Shown here piece by piece: positions 1-10,456 of a DNA stretch of 64,000 nt (positions are counted from its first letter, which is position 1; the number at the start of each line of letters is the position of its first letter). This DNA is from DASPNH01 sp035626675 (GTDB taxonomy: Bacteria > Desulfobacterota > Binatia > UBA1149 > CAITLU01). The DNA is taken from assembly GCA_035626675.1 (NCBI GenBank), contig DASPNH010000102.1:1-64000 (forward strand), read 5' to 3'. Made by a program: the position numbers and the translations under genes. Below the pieces are notes generated by a model. The model was given only the letters and a program-made list of their open reading frames with translations. It was not told the DNA's origin and did no database searches.

Positions 1-763
1 GATCCTCCAGCGAGTGGTAGGTCAGGAACGCCAGGCGTCCGCCCGGCGACAGCAGCTCCCACCCGTCTTCGAGGAGCGTCTCGAGCTGCTCGAGCTCGCG
101 ATTGACGGCGATGCGAAGGGCCTGGAACGTTCGCGTGGCCGGATCGTGGCCCGGCTTGCGGTGAACGCCGGCGGCACGCACGGCCGCCCGCAAATCGCCG
201 GTGGTTGCCAGCGGCGCCGTGCGGCGGCGCGTGACGATGGAGCGGGCGATGCGGCGCGAGGCCCGCTCCTCGCCGTAGCGATAGATGACGTCGGCAAGCT
301 CGCCTTCGTCCGTCGTGTTGACGATGTCGGCGGCGGTGACTTCGCCGCGCTGATCCATGCGCATGTCGAGCGGTGCGTCGTCGGTCTGGAAAGAGAACCC
401 GCGCACGTCCTTGCCCAGCTGAAGTGTGGAGACGCCGAGATCGACGAGGATGCCGTCGGCGCCGCCGTTCCAGCCCGCACGCGACAGGATGCTGCTCATG
501 TCGGCGAAGGAGTCACGAAAGAACTGGACGCGCGCGGCAAACGGCGCCAGGCGCGCGCGCGACAGTGCCAGGGCGTCCTCGTCCCAGTCCACTGCCACCA
601 GCAATCCATCGGGCGACGAGGCCTCGAGCAGCCTTTCACTCATACCGCCCTCACCGACGGTCGCGTCCACGTAGCGACCTCCCGGCCGAACTGCCATCGC
701 CTCGATCACCTCGTCCACCATCACGGGGACGTGACGACCGAGCCTGTCTCTGTCGAAAGTCAT
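1..763 (-). CDS. rsmH: 16S rRNA (cytosine-1402-N4)-methyltransferase RsmH, 3' end cut by window edge
   Basis: RsmH methylates N4 of C1402 in the decoding centre of 16S rRNA using SAM. Read on the minus strand, translation begins MTFDRDRLGRHVPVM. The family hallmark HVPVM..EV, the SAM-binding segment VDATVGEGG and the LVDLGVST motif follow, then RTFQALRIAVN and SYHSLED near the left edge. About 254 codons are present; the last part of the C-terminal domain lies outside. It lies downstream of mraZ as in the dcw cluster. The start codon is formed at the very end of a long perfect palindrome (762-826), and no Shine-Dalgarno sequence is visible in front of it. The N-terminal length fits the family, so I keep this start. 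Confidence 0.95.
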   Translation of the reverse strand, partial: MTFDRDRLGRHVPVMVDEVIEAMAVRPGGRYVDATVGEGGMSERLLEASSPDGLLVAVDWDEDALALSRARLAPFAARVQFFRDSFADMSSILSRAGWNGGADGILVDLGVSTLQLGKDVRGFSFQTDDAPLDMRMDQRGEVTAADIVNTTDEGELADVIYRYGEERASRRIARSIVTRRRTAPLATTGDLRAAVRAAGVHRKPGHDPATRTFQALRIAVNRELEQLETLLEDGWELLSPGGRLAFLTYHSLED

Positions 764-826
764 GGGGTCAGGTCTTGGATTTACGGGTTCTCACGCGAAA
801 CCCTCAAATCCAAGACCTGACCCCAT
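762..826. repeat. GGGGTCAGGT-type palindrome abutting the rsmH start
   Basis: The arms 762-782 and 806-826 are a perfect 21-bp inverted repeat starting ATGGGGTCAGGT. Inside it GGGTT and AACCC can extend the stem. It fills the gap between mraZ and rsmH, and its edge supplies the rsmH ATG. It belongs to the dispersed family also seen at 17013, 25727, 50602, 50838 and 54301. Such repeats are often moved by REP-associated tyrosine transposases; none is in this window. Confidence 0.85.
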
Positions 827-902
827 TGCCGAAGCTGCGGACTCTGCGTCGTCCGCCCACCGCACCACACACTTCCATCTTCGCGCGGCGCACCACCGCC
901 GC

Positions 903-1355
903 TCACAATCCCAGGTCGTCGAGCGAATCGCCCTCGGCGGCGCTCGTCTGATCGGCGCTCTGCTGGGCTTCCCAGTCGCTGCGCGACCAGATCAGGAACT
1001 TCTCCAGGTCTCCGGTAAAGACCGCGTCCTTTCCGAGGTCGATGTGTCCGCGCAGGTCCTGCGGCAGCAGGATACGGCCCTGACTGTCGAGTGAGAGCTC
1101 CTGGGCCGGATGCAGATAGAGACGCTTGAACTTGCGCGTGCGTTCCTGGAACTGCGGCATCTGCCGGATCCGCTCTTCCAGGGCCTTCCACTCTTCCATA
1201 GGATAGACGTCGAGAGTTCGCGGCGGCGGTCCGGCCGACTTGGTGACCACCACGCGAGCCTCGCCTTCTGCGGCAGGCAGAACGTCGCGAAACTTGCGCG
1301 GGATGGCGACTCGGCCTTTGTCGTCCAGGGTGTGAAAGAACGTGCCGCGAAACAT
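903..1355 (-). CDS. mraZ: Transcriptional regulator MraZ
   Basis: MraZ is the first gene of the division and cell-wall cluster and represses its own promoter through two AbrB/SpoVT-like domains. The 150-residue product starts MFRGTFFHTLDDKGR, the classic first motif, with the second copy of the motif at about residue 65 (SLDSQGRILLP). An upstream in-frame start would add 21 residues before MFRG with no family support, so the ATG at 1355 is chosen. Length matches the family (about 150). It is followed on the same strand by rsmH after 139 bp occupied mostly by a palindrome. TGGG boxes upstream (1478-1513) are the expected autoregulatory operator. Confidence 0.95.
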   Translation of the reverse strand: MFRGTFFHTLDDKGRVAIPRKFRDVLPAAEGEARVVVTKSAGPPPRTLDVYPMEEWKALEERIRQMPQFQERTRKFKRLYLHPAQELSLDSQGRILLPQDLRGHIDLGKDAVFTGDLEKFLIWSRSDWEAQQSADQTSAAEGDSLDDLGL

Positions 1356-1477
1356 GGAGCGTCCAATCGTCGTGAAAGAAACCGGCGGGTAGCCACATCC
1401 ACCATCACTTGCTCCCACTCCCTCGAGCGGGAGCCGGTACCCCGACCGACTCGCAATAGGACAGGATTACACCGCAC

Positions 1478-1513
1478 CCCACTGCTACCCACCGGCCCAC
1501 ACGGTGTAACCCA
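1478..1513 (-). promoter_or_regulatory. Candidate MraZ operator: four TGGG boxes
   Basis: On the minus strand upstream of mraZ there are TGGG tetramers at 1510-1513, 1496-1499, 1488-1491 and 1478-1481, spaced 14, 8 and 10 bp. MraZ of other bacteria is known to bind tandem TGGG boxes spaced about 10 bp in front of its own gene. The spacing here is irregular, so boundaries are tentative. Confidence 0.6.
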
Positions 1514-1532
1514 ACGTCCCCACAACGGTCAA
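1504..1532 (-). promoter_or_regulatory. mraZ: Possible mraZ promoter
   Basis: On the minus strand TTGACC (1527-1532) is followed after 17 bp by TTACAC (1504-1509). The -35 is good and the -10 poor. An alternative -10, TGTAAT, lies about 40 bp further downstream. Either would overlap the TGGG boxes, as expected for repression by MraZ. Confidence 0.35.
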
Positions 1533-1546
1533 GCAGAATGCACGTG

Positions 1547-1572
1547 TGCGCGTGCGTTTTCGCGCACGCGCA
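1547..1572. terminator. GC hairpin in the mraZ/MATE gap
   Basis: TGCGCGTGCG and CGCACGCGCA form a perfect 10-bp stem with a 6-nt loop. It sits about 140 bp past the MATE stop codon in the 355-bp gap 1356-1710. There is no U-tract, so termination is only a possibility. Apart from this hairpin and the mraZ control region I see nothing else in that gap. Confidence 0.3.
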
Positions 1573-1710
1573 TCCCACCGCGGCCCACTCGTCGGAGAAG
1601 TCTTCTCGCGAGCGTGAACTCGTGCGGAGACGAAGAAACGTCGAAGGTCGGGATGCGCACCGGCGGCGGCCACGCGTCTCGTTCCGCGCGGCGGTGACGC
1701 GCCTCGAAGA

Positions 1711-3021
1711 TCAGCGCATGAGGACGGACTGACGCGCCAGAAGAACGCCGGCCGACAGAATGCTCGCGGCGAGGATCGCTTCCATCAGGCCCGAAACACC
1801 ACGCCCCATGCTCTCGCCGAGCACATAGCCGGCAGGCGGCATCACCACGAAATAGGCAACGATGTGGCTGGCGGTGGGGAACCAGTTGTCGCCGCGCGCG
1901 CGCAGCGCGCTCGCGATCACCACCTGTCCGCCATCGGGTAACAGGATCGCGGCGGCAATCGGAAGCATGGAAGCGATGAGCGCCGCCAGCGCGACGTCGG
2001 CGGTGAACGCGTGCGCGATCGGCATCGCAGCCGTCAGCAGCACTGCCGACGAAGCCAGCATCGCGATCGTGTTGAGCGACAGGCCGGTCCACGCCGCATG
2101 CCGCGCCGATTCTTCGTCGCGTCCGCCCCATGCCTGCGCCACGGCGACCGACGTGGCCGCGGCCAGGCCGAGCGCGATCATGAAGACGACGGCGAGAACG
2201 TTGAGCAGGATCTGATAGGCCGCCACCGCATCCTGGCCGATGCGGCCCGCGATCATCGTCATCGCCGAAAATGCTCCGGCCTCGGCCGCCTGGCTGACGC
2301 CGGCCGCAAGGCCGACGCCGTACAGCATTCGATAGCCCGGCGCGGCCACGTCGAAGCTGCGCACGCCGTACTGACGCCCGAGAGCGCCGAACGCGACGTA
2401 GCCGACCAGGACCACGACCATGAACACGCGCGCAGCCACCGTTGCCCACGCCGATCCGACGGCACCGAGGTCGGGCACCAGCATGAGATTGACCACGAGA
2501 TTGAGCAGGTTGGCGATCCAGATGACGCCAGTGCTGACGATCGGACGCCGCACCGCCTCCAGGAAATAGCTGCACGCGACGTAGGCGAAATGCAGCGGCA
2601 GACCCAGGGCCAGAACGCGCGAGACCTCGGCCGCATGGCGCGACAGCTCCGGCTCGATGCCGATCAGCAGAAACATCGGCTCGGCAAGCGCGAACAACGC
2701 CACGGCCGCAGTCCCGCCGGCTGCCACGCCGACGACGAGCCCCTTGCGCCAGACTGCTCCGGCAGCCTCGGCGCGGCCCTCGCCGATGACGCGCGCGGCC
2801 AGCACCTGGACGCCCATCAGAAGTCCCATGCCGGTGACGATGAGAACGCCGGTGGGAGCCCAGCCGAGCGCGAGATACGCAAGGGATGCGGGAGCGAGCT
2901 GACCTACGACGATGGTGTCGGTGACGCCCATGCCCATGACGCCGAGGCGCGCCAGGGCAACCGGACCTGCAATGCGAAGCAGAGAGCGCACGAGCGCTCG
3001 TGTGGACTGCGATAGGAACAT
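1711..3021 (-). CDS. MATE family multidrug/metabolite efflux transporter
   Basis: A 436-residue polytopic inner-membrane protein of the MATE (NorM/DinF-like) family, which exports drugs or metabolites by proton or sodium antiport. The start MFLSQSTRALVRSLLRIAGP leads into the first helix, and the MGVTDTIVVGQLAP segment near residue 30 is the conserved MATE signature around helix 1. About twelve hydrophobic segments fill the rest and the length is typical. The ATG at 3021 follows the kinase stop by 33 bp on the same strand, so the two may be co-transcribed. Substrate cannot be told from sequence. Confidence 0.9.
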   Translation of the reverse strand: MFLSQSTRALVRSLLRIAGPVALARLGVMGMGVTDTIVVGQLAPASLAYLALGWAPTGVLIVTGMGLLMGVQVLAARVIGEGRAEAAGAVWRKGLVVGVAAGGTAAVALFALAEPMFLLIGIEPELSRHAAEVSRVLALGLPLHFAYVACSYFLEAVRRPIVSTGVIWIANLLNLVVNLMLVPDLGAVGSAWATVAARVFMVVVLVGYVAFGALGRQYGVRSFDVAAPGYRMLYGVGLAAGVSQAAEAGAFSAMTMIAGRIGQDAVAAYQILLNVLAVVFMIALGLAAATSVAVAQAWGGRDEESARHAAWTGLSLNTIAMLASSAVLLTAAMPIAHAFTADVALAALIASMLPIAAAILLPDGGQVVIASALRARGDNWFPTASHIVAYFVVMPPAGYVLGESMGRGVSGLMEAILAASILSAGVLLARQSVLMR

Positions 3022-3054
3022 GGGACTCGCACCGGCAAGCCCGTGTCCTATCGC

Positions 3055-4584
3055 TCACGGCCTGCGGCGCAAAATCTCCGCCAACCGCGGAGGTGCAAGC
3101 GGCTTGACCGCATGCTCGTCGAAGCCCGCGCGCAGCGCGCACGCTTCGTCTTCGGGCTGGCCGTAACCGGTCACTGCCACCAGCAGGATGGCAGAGCCGA
3201 GCTTGCGCCGAATCTCACGCGCAACCTCGTAGCCGTCCATCACCGGAAGTCCGATGTCGACGAAGGCGATCTCGGGCTTTTCGCGAAGCGCGACCTCGAC
3301 GGCCTCGGCTCCGTCGGCAGCCTCGTAGACCTCGTGGCCCTTGAGGTGCAGGACCATCTTGAACATCTCGCGCGTATCCTCGTTGTCCTCGACGACGAGA
3401 ACGCGGCGCGGGCCGGAGGCTGCCGCGGAAGCGACGGCCGAAGCGGCCTTATCTGCGGGAAGGCGCGGCACGCGCACCGTAAAGACGCTGCCCATGCCGG
3501 TGCCGGCGCTGGACGCCGAGAGAGATCCTCCGTGCAGCTCGACCAGCTTGCGCGCCAGCGTCAGCCCGATACCGAGCCCGCCCTGCGAGCGGTCGGCGCC
3601 GCGCTGTCCCTGCACGAAAGGATCGAAGATGCGCGGCATGACATCGGCAGTGATGCCGACGCCTTCGTCGGTGATCTGGACGAGCGCGTGGTCGCGCTCG
3701 CCATAGCATCGCACGCGGATCGCCTTTCCGCGCGGTGTGTACTGGATGGCGTTCTCGAGCAGGTTGACGAAGACCTGTCGCAACCGGTCGCGGTCGGCCC
3801 GGACGGTGATGTCGTCGTCGACGTCGAGCTCGACCGCATGACCGCTGATGCCCACGGCCGAAAGGCTCTGGCGCACGACCTCGCCGATGCGCACTCGGTC
3901 GAGCTGAAGCTGGACCTTGCCGGCGTGGATCTGAGCCGCATCCAGCAAGTCGTCGACCAGGTGCGAGAGTCTCTCGATCTGGCGTTCGATGACTTCGCGC
4001 GGGCGATGCGTCTCGTTCATGTCGGCCGCCAGCCCGATGGCCTGGGTGGCGCCGCTGATGGCCGCCAGCGGATTGCGCAACTCGTGCCCCAGCATGGCAA
4101 GGAACTCGTCCTTGGCACGATTGGCGGACTGGGCCTCCGCAAGCAGGGTCGAGCGTTCCTGCTCCAGTCGTTTCCGGTCGGTGATGTCGCGCGCGATCTT
4201 GGAGGCGCCGACGATCTCGCCGTTGCGATTGAGTACGGGAGAAATCGTCAGCGAAACGTCGATACGCCTCCCATCCTTGCGAAGTCGTACCGTCTCGTAG
4301 TGCTTGACCGGCTCGCCGTGGCGGATCCGATTCAGTACCTCGTCCTCTTCCCGCTGACATTCGGGCGGGACGATCATGCGGATGCTGCGGCCGATGGCCT
4401 CGGCGGCGGCGTAACCGAAGATGTTCTCCGCCGCTCCGTTCCACGACGTGATCACACCGTCGAGATTCTTGCTGACGATGGCATCGCTGGAGGACTCGAC
4501 GATCGCGGCGAGGCGGGCCGCAGCCTCTTCGGCCTCGTCGGTGATGCCATCTGCGCGCGCCTCGATTCCGGTGTCAGGCCGCAT
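3055..4584 (-). CDS. PAS-domain hybrid sensor histidine kinase with C-terminal receiver
   Basis: A 509-residue hybrid kinase. A PAS domain spans about residues 22-140 (SSSDAIVSKNLDGVI, then ARDITDRKRLE). The HisKA H-box FLAMLGHELRNP carries the phospho-acceptor His at about 167. The ATPase has the N-box (NLLENA, about 274-279), DEGVGI and GGLGIGL. A receiver from about 394 has acidic ED near 399-400, phospho-acceptor Asp at about 443 (FVDIGLP) and Lys at about 494. No transmembrane segment is seen, so it is probably a cytoplasmic sensor; the PAS ligand is unknown. The ATG at 4584 is preceded by AAGGAG at 7 nt, which decides it over a start 23 codons upstream. No DNA-binding output domain is present. 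Confidence 0.93.
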   Translation of the reverse strand: MRPDTGIEARADGITDEAEEAAARLAAIVESSSDAIVSKNLDGVITSWNGAAENIFGYAAAEAIGRSIRMIVPPECQREEDEVLNRIRHGEPVKHYETVRLRKDGRRIDVSLTISPVLNRNGEIVGASKIARDITDRKRLEQERSTLLAEAQSANRAKDEFLAMLGHELRNPLAAISGATQAIGLAADMNETHRPREVIERQIERLSHLVDDLLDAAQIHAGKVQLQLDRVRIGEVVRQSLSAVGISGHAVELDVDDDITVRADRDRLRQVFVNLLENAIQYTPRGKAIRVRCYGERDHALVQITDEGVGITADVMPRIFDPFVQGQRGADRSQGGLGIGLTLARKLVELHGGSLSASSAGTGMGSVFTVRVPRLPADKAASAVASAAASGPRRVLVVEDNEDTREMFKMVLHLKGHEVYEAADGAEAVEVALREKPEIAFVDIGLPVMDGYEVAREIRRKLGSAILLVAVTGYGQPEDEACALRAGFDEHAVKPLAPPRLAEILRRRP

Positions 4585-4761
4585 CCCGGGCTCCTTTTTC
4601 GAGCCGCGCCGCCAGCTTCGGGGAAGGCCTGGTCCACCCCGCCATCGATGCATGCGCGTGCGTCACACCTGGACGTTAGCAACCGCCGCGACCTGCGCAC
4701 AACAGCGTCAGCGACGATTCACCGCGGCTGCGTCGACCTGTCAGCGTACGGAACGCGCCGA

Positions 4762-5142
4762 AAGAGCTTGAGCCGGCCTGTAAGCCGGATTTTGTCAGGC
4801 CGTCGGTGACGACCCGGCGATCATTCCTCTAGGCCGCCGGTTGCCCGGCGGCTCGAGCGACCGTAACCCGGAGGCATCGGACGGGCCGTCCGCCTCCCTA
4901 TTCGGTCTTGCTCCAGGTGGGGTTTACCTAGCATCCGCCGTCACCGGCGGATCTGGTGAGCTCTTACCTCACCGTTTCACCCTTACCGTGGCCTCGCGGC
5001 CGCGGCGGTCTGTTTTCTGTGGCACTTTCCCCGCCTCGCGGCGGGCCGCCGTTAGCGGCCACCCTGCCCTTTGGAGTCCGGACTTTCCTCCCGCGCCGCA
5101 TCGCTGCGGCGCCGGCGACCGCCCGGCCAGCTCAAGCTCTCG
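4762..5142 (-). ncRNA. rnpB: RNase P RNA (class A)
   Basis: The catalytic RNA of RNase P, which removes 5' leaders from tRNA precursors. On the minus strand the conserved blocks occur in order: GAGGAAAGTCCGGACTCC, AGGGCAGGGTGGC, ACAGAAAACAGACCG, the GGTAAACCCCACC block, CCGAATAGGGAGG, and GAGGAATGATCG near the 3' end. The ends are set by helix P1: AGAGCTTGAGC at the 5' end pairs with GCTCAAGCTCT at the 3' end. It lies downstream of, and on the same strand as, the zinc-ribbon gene and rpoD. Confidence 0.95.
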
Positions 5143-5237
5143 GGCAACCTAACAACGAACGTCCCGGGTTGCGACGCAGTTCGCGAGGGACTGTTCGGTG
5201 CAACCGGCCGAGGCGGGCGGAGCAGCTGCCCGCACGA

Positions 5238-5960
5238 CTAATCGACGGCGGCCGGGACGCCGGGAAACAGGATGCGCTGGCACATCGGACAGACGCGCAC
5301 CGCGCTGGTCTTGCGCACTTCGATCAGAGTCTGGGGCGGGATCTGGACGTGGCATCCTACGCAGCAGCCGGCGGCGTCGACTTCGACCACGGCCAGCCCG
5401 TAACGACGCGTCAGGATCGTCTCGTACTTCTTGCGCAGGCCCGACTCGATGCCGTCGGCCATCTGGTTGCGCTCGGCGCGCTCGCCTTCGAGTTCCTTGC
5501 GCAGGCCGTCGATGCGCGCCGAGGCGTCACCGACGTGGCGATGGTCGGCCGTCTCGAGGTCGGCGTACTCGGCCTTGGCGGCTTCGATGCTCGCTTCCAG
5601 ATCCTCGACCTTCTGCATGAGGTCGAGCTGGCGCGTCTCGGCTTCGCGAATCTCTTCCTGGATGGAGGTGACTTCGTCCTGGCCCGCGCGAAGCTCGCGT
5701 TCGTTGCGGACCTTCTGCAGTCGCTGGCGCCGGTGCTTGAGGCTCTCCTGCAGGTCGGCGACCTTGCGCTCGGCGAGCGCGCGCTGCGAGACCAGGTCTT
5801 TTCGCTGCGCCGAAAGGCCATCGATCTTGGCCTGGGCCGCATCCATGGCCTTGCGGCGCTCGGCAAGCTCGGATTCGTATTTTTCGACGGTGCGTTGCTT
5901 TTCGAGCAACCGCGTATCGATGCTCTGCAACCGGAACAGGGACTCGAGCTGACTCGTCAA
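5238..5960 (-). CDS. Coiled-coil C4-type zinc ribbon protein (DUF164 family)
   Basis: About 240 residues. The first 180 are a long helical coiled coil rich in Glu, Arg and Lys. A C-terminal zinc ribbon follows with CVGC and CPMC pairs, flanked by the family motif IPPQTLIEVR. The family is thought to bind nucleic acid, but its role is not settled. In the same frame the coding sequence could be read back through the tRNA at 6011-6084, which cannot be right. I choose the TTG at 5960, with GGGGAG 11 nt upstream, because it gives the usual family N-terminus. It lies between the tRNA and rnpB on the same strand. Confidence 0.88.
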   Translation of the reverse strand: MTSQLESLFRLQSIDTRLLEKQRTVEKYESELAERRKAMDAAQAKIDGLSAQRKDLVSQRALAERKVADLQESLKHRRQRLQKVRNERELRAGQDEVTSIQEEIREAETRQLDLMQKVEDLEASIEAAKAEYADLETADHRHVGDASARIDGLRKELEGERAERNQMADGIESGLRKKYETILTRRYGLAVVEVDAAGCCVGCHVQIPPQTLIEVRKTSAVRVCPMCQRILFPGVPAAVD

Positions 5961-6010
5961 GGCTGCCGCATCTCCCCGCGCTCGCGAATCGCTCGCGGCC
6001 GCTTCTGAAG

Positions 6011-6084
6011 TGGGCCCACCAGGATTCGAACCTGGGACCAAGGGATTATGAGTCCCCCGCTCTGACCGACTGAGCTATGGGCCC
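6011..6084 (-). tRNA. tRNA with CAU anticodon (Met, or Ile2)
   Basis: A full cloverleaf on the minus strand: acceptor GGGCCCA/TGGGCCC, D-arm GCTCAGTCGGTCAGAGC, anticodon loop CTCATAA, T-arm CCAGG-TTCGAAT-CCTGG. CCA is not encoded. CAU is read by elongator Met or by lysidine-modified Ile2; I cannot separate these with certainty. Its 5' end lies only 12 nt downstream of the rpoD stop, so it is probably processed from the rpoD transcript. Confidence 0.95.
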
Positions 6085-6096
6085 CGCAGGTTGGAA

Positions 6097-7912
<1,816 letters not shown>

Positions 7913-7923
<11 letters not shown>

Positions 7924-9670
7924 CGCTGTTCCTACGCGCGTTCCAGTCAGCCAGCAGCGCGGCGGCCCCCGCCTCGTCGCCCATCTCTTCGAGATGACGA
8001 AGCTGCGAGAGCATTCTTCGCCGCTCCTGCATCTGTCCGGCAGCGGAAAGGCGCTCCAGGCAATCGTTCCAGACTCGTTCGCGAGCCGAATCGTCGGCAA
8101 AGGTCGGATCATCGAGCAGGCGCATGGTCAGGCGCGATCGCGCGGGCTCCTCGATCTCGGCCAACAGCTCACCCTGGTCCACTCCCTGGGTCGAGCCGTG
8201 CCGCTGGACGATGCTCTGCGCGATGCGTGCCCATGGCTCTTCCCGCATCCTCCCTACGATATCCCGGCTCACGACCCGTTCAACGGCCCGCGCATCGGCG
8301 AGCATCAGCGCAACCAGAAGTTCCTCCGCGCCCGGAGGCCCGCTGCGCATGGGTCCGGCGGCCGCGGGCGGTGGCGGCGCCTTTTGCGGCGCGCGGGCCT
8401 GACGTCGCAGCACGTCCTCGGAGATGCCGGTCCAGTGCGCGGCCTTCTTGACGAGAACGTCGTGCTCGAAGGGGTTCTCCACTTTGCGTAGGACCTCGGC
8501 CATCTCGGCCCCCACGCGGGCTGCGGCTGCCGTGCCCGTGACGCCGCTCGAGATGTGGCGGACGTATGCGTCCACCAGCGGCACCGCGGTCGAGATCATA
8601 TGCCGCATCGCGTCGGCGCCGCGCGCTCTCACGAACGAATCCGGGTCTTCCCCTTGTGGCAGGAACACGCCTCGGGCCCACAGGCCAGCTTCGAGGAAGA
8701 CCGGGAAGCTTCGCGCGGCCGCGCGGCGTCCGGCATCGTCACCATCGAAGAGCGCGAGCGCGTCCTCGCCGTGGCGTCGCATGAGCCTGGCCTGGTCCGG
8801 TGTCAGGGCGGTGCCGCAGGTGGCGACGACGTTGGTGAGGCCGGACTGCGACATCGCGATGACGTCCAGATAGCCCTCGACCAGGATCAGGCTGGTCGGC
8901 CGTTCCTGCGGCGGCAGGGTGCGCGCGGCCTCGCGCGCTTCGTACAGCCCATAGAGCACTCGGCTCTTGTGATAGACGCTCGAGTCGCTCGAATTCAGGT
9001 ACTTGGGTCCTTCGCCCTCGCCGAGGCGGCGCGCGCCGAAGCCGATGGTGCGGCCCTGCGGATCGCGGATCGGAAACATGAGCCGATCGCGAAAGCGGTC
9101 GTAGGCCGACCCGCCGCGCAGGCCTACCAGTCCGACGCGCTCGGCAATTGCCAGGTCGTGGCCGTCGCGCCGCAGATACTGCGCCAGGCCGTCGCTCGAA
9201 CTCGGCGTAGCGCCGAGCGCGAAGCGCTCGATGGCCGCGGCATCGACGCCGCGGCGTTGGAGATAGTCGGCCATCGCGTCGCCGACGCCGTCCTTGGCAA
9301 GCGCCGCGCGGAAGTAGCGCGTGGCCGCCGCCAGGATGGCCAGCATCCGGTCGCGCTCCGAAGCCGGCCCCGCGCCCGCCGATTCCGGCACGTCGATGCC
9401 GTAGTGCGCGCCGACCTTTCGCACCGCCTCCGGGAACGTCAGGTTCTCCATCTGCATGACGAACTTGAAGACGTTGCCGCCGGCGCCGCAGCCGAAGCAG
9501 TGGAAGAAGCCGCCATCGTCGCTGACGGAGAAGGACGGGCTCTTCTCGCTGTGGAAGGGGCAGAGGCCTGAAAGGTTGCGGCCGCTGCGCTTGAGCGTGA
9601 CGTAGGGCGAGACGAACTCGGATATGCGCGCGGCCTGCCGGATCTCGGCGATCTTTTCGTCAGCTATCAC
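7913..9670 (-). CDS. dnaG: DNA primase DnaG
   Basis: DnaG makes RNA primers for replication. The 585-residue product has an N-terminal CHC2 zinc site (C37, H40, C58, C61). The primase core carries the RNAP-basic segment, and the TOPRIM acidic motifs VEGYLDVIA and DGDDAGRRA follow. A helical DnaB-interaction region is at the C-terminus. I choose the GTG at 9670 (VIADEKIAEIR), which overlaps the cvpA stop by 11 bp. An ATG 15 codons upstream would add a Pro/Arg-rich tail lying inside cvpA. Both ends overlap neighbours, indicating tight translational coupling of cvpA-dnaG-rpoD. Confidence 0.96.
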
Positions 9671-10316
9671 TCGTTTCCGGCGCGGCCGAAGCGGAGCCGC
9701 CGCCGTCGCCGGCATTTTCCTGGACCGGCGCCTCGCCGCCTTGCGGCGTCGAAAGCGGCACCGAAACCGGGAGCTGAGCGGGCACGTAGGGCATGGCCTC
9801 GCTCAGCGCCATGCTGGCAAGCGTCGCAAGGCGCGGTCCGAGCACCGATCCGCTGACCTGCTGATCCACACGTGTCAGAAGGTCGGCGACCGGAGCGGCA
9901 ACCAGCGCCTCCGCCTCGTCGCGGCCGGCAGTATGCGACGGGATCAGCGAGCGAATCAAAATGATCGTGAAGCCGATGACGAGGGCCGCCATGACGCCGC
10001 TGAAGCCGGCCGCCACGATGCGGCTGGGAAGCGACAGACCGAAGCCGAAGATGCGCGCCAGAAAGCCCGCGATGATCCGCACGATCACGATGACGGCGAC
10101 GAACAGCAGCGCCTGCGCGAGGAAATCCAGAAGGAAATCGGGAACCGGAAGCGACTGCTCCAGATAGCCGGCGACGGGATCGGACCAGTCGGCGGCGATC
10201 ATGAACGCGAGTACTGGTGCAGCAAGGCCGGCCAGGACGCCGAAGAGACCGCGCCCATAACCGCGCACGACGGCGAAGAGCAGAGCCAGGATCAGGATGA
10301 TGTCGACTGTCGTCAC
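9660..10316 (-). CDS. CvpA family inner-membrane protein
   Basis: A 218-residue membrane protein of the CvpA (colicin V production) family, four predicted helices then a soluble tail rich in Ala, Pro and Ser. The family start MTTVDIILILALLFAVVRG and the Arg/Gly pattern after helix 1 are clear. The start is GTG at 10316. In other bacteria CvpA is linked to envelope homeostasis; a precise function is not established. It is the first gene of the dnaG-rpoD run and diverges from the M16 peptidase gene with 140 bp between them. Confidence 0.85.
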   Translation of the reverse strand: MTTVDIILILALLFAVVRGYGRGLFGVLAGLAAPVLAFMIAADWSDPVAGYLEQSLPVPDFLLDFLAQALLFVAVIVIVRIIAGFLARIFGFGLSLPSRIVAAGFSGVMAALVIGFTIILIRSLIPSHTAGRDEAEALVAAPVADLLTRVDQQVSGSVLGPRLATLASMALSEAMPYVPAQLPVSVPLSTPQGGEAPVQENAGDGGGSASAAPETSDS

Positions 10317-10456
10317 TGCGCACTCGCGCCGCGTTCATGGCGCAACGGCAATGATCGGGGCGGCAGCAGCACGAGTCAACGTAGGCGTGGCGCTGGTGAG
10401 ATTGACGTCAGCGCTCGTCGTGTCAGGCTGTCCCGACATCCTCCACGAGCGAGAAC

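Noticed and set aside
4841..5152. Small open frames in 4760-5150
   Set aside because: This stretch is RNase P RNA.
5961..6041. Longer start for the zinc-ribbon protein
   Set aside because: It would be translated from inside the CAU tRNA, giving a meaningless MVPGSNPGG start.
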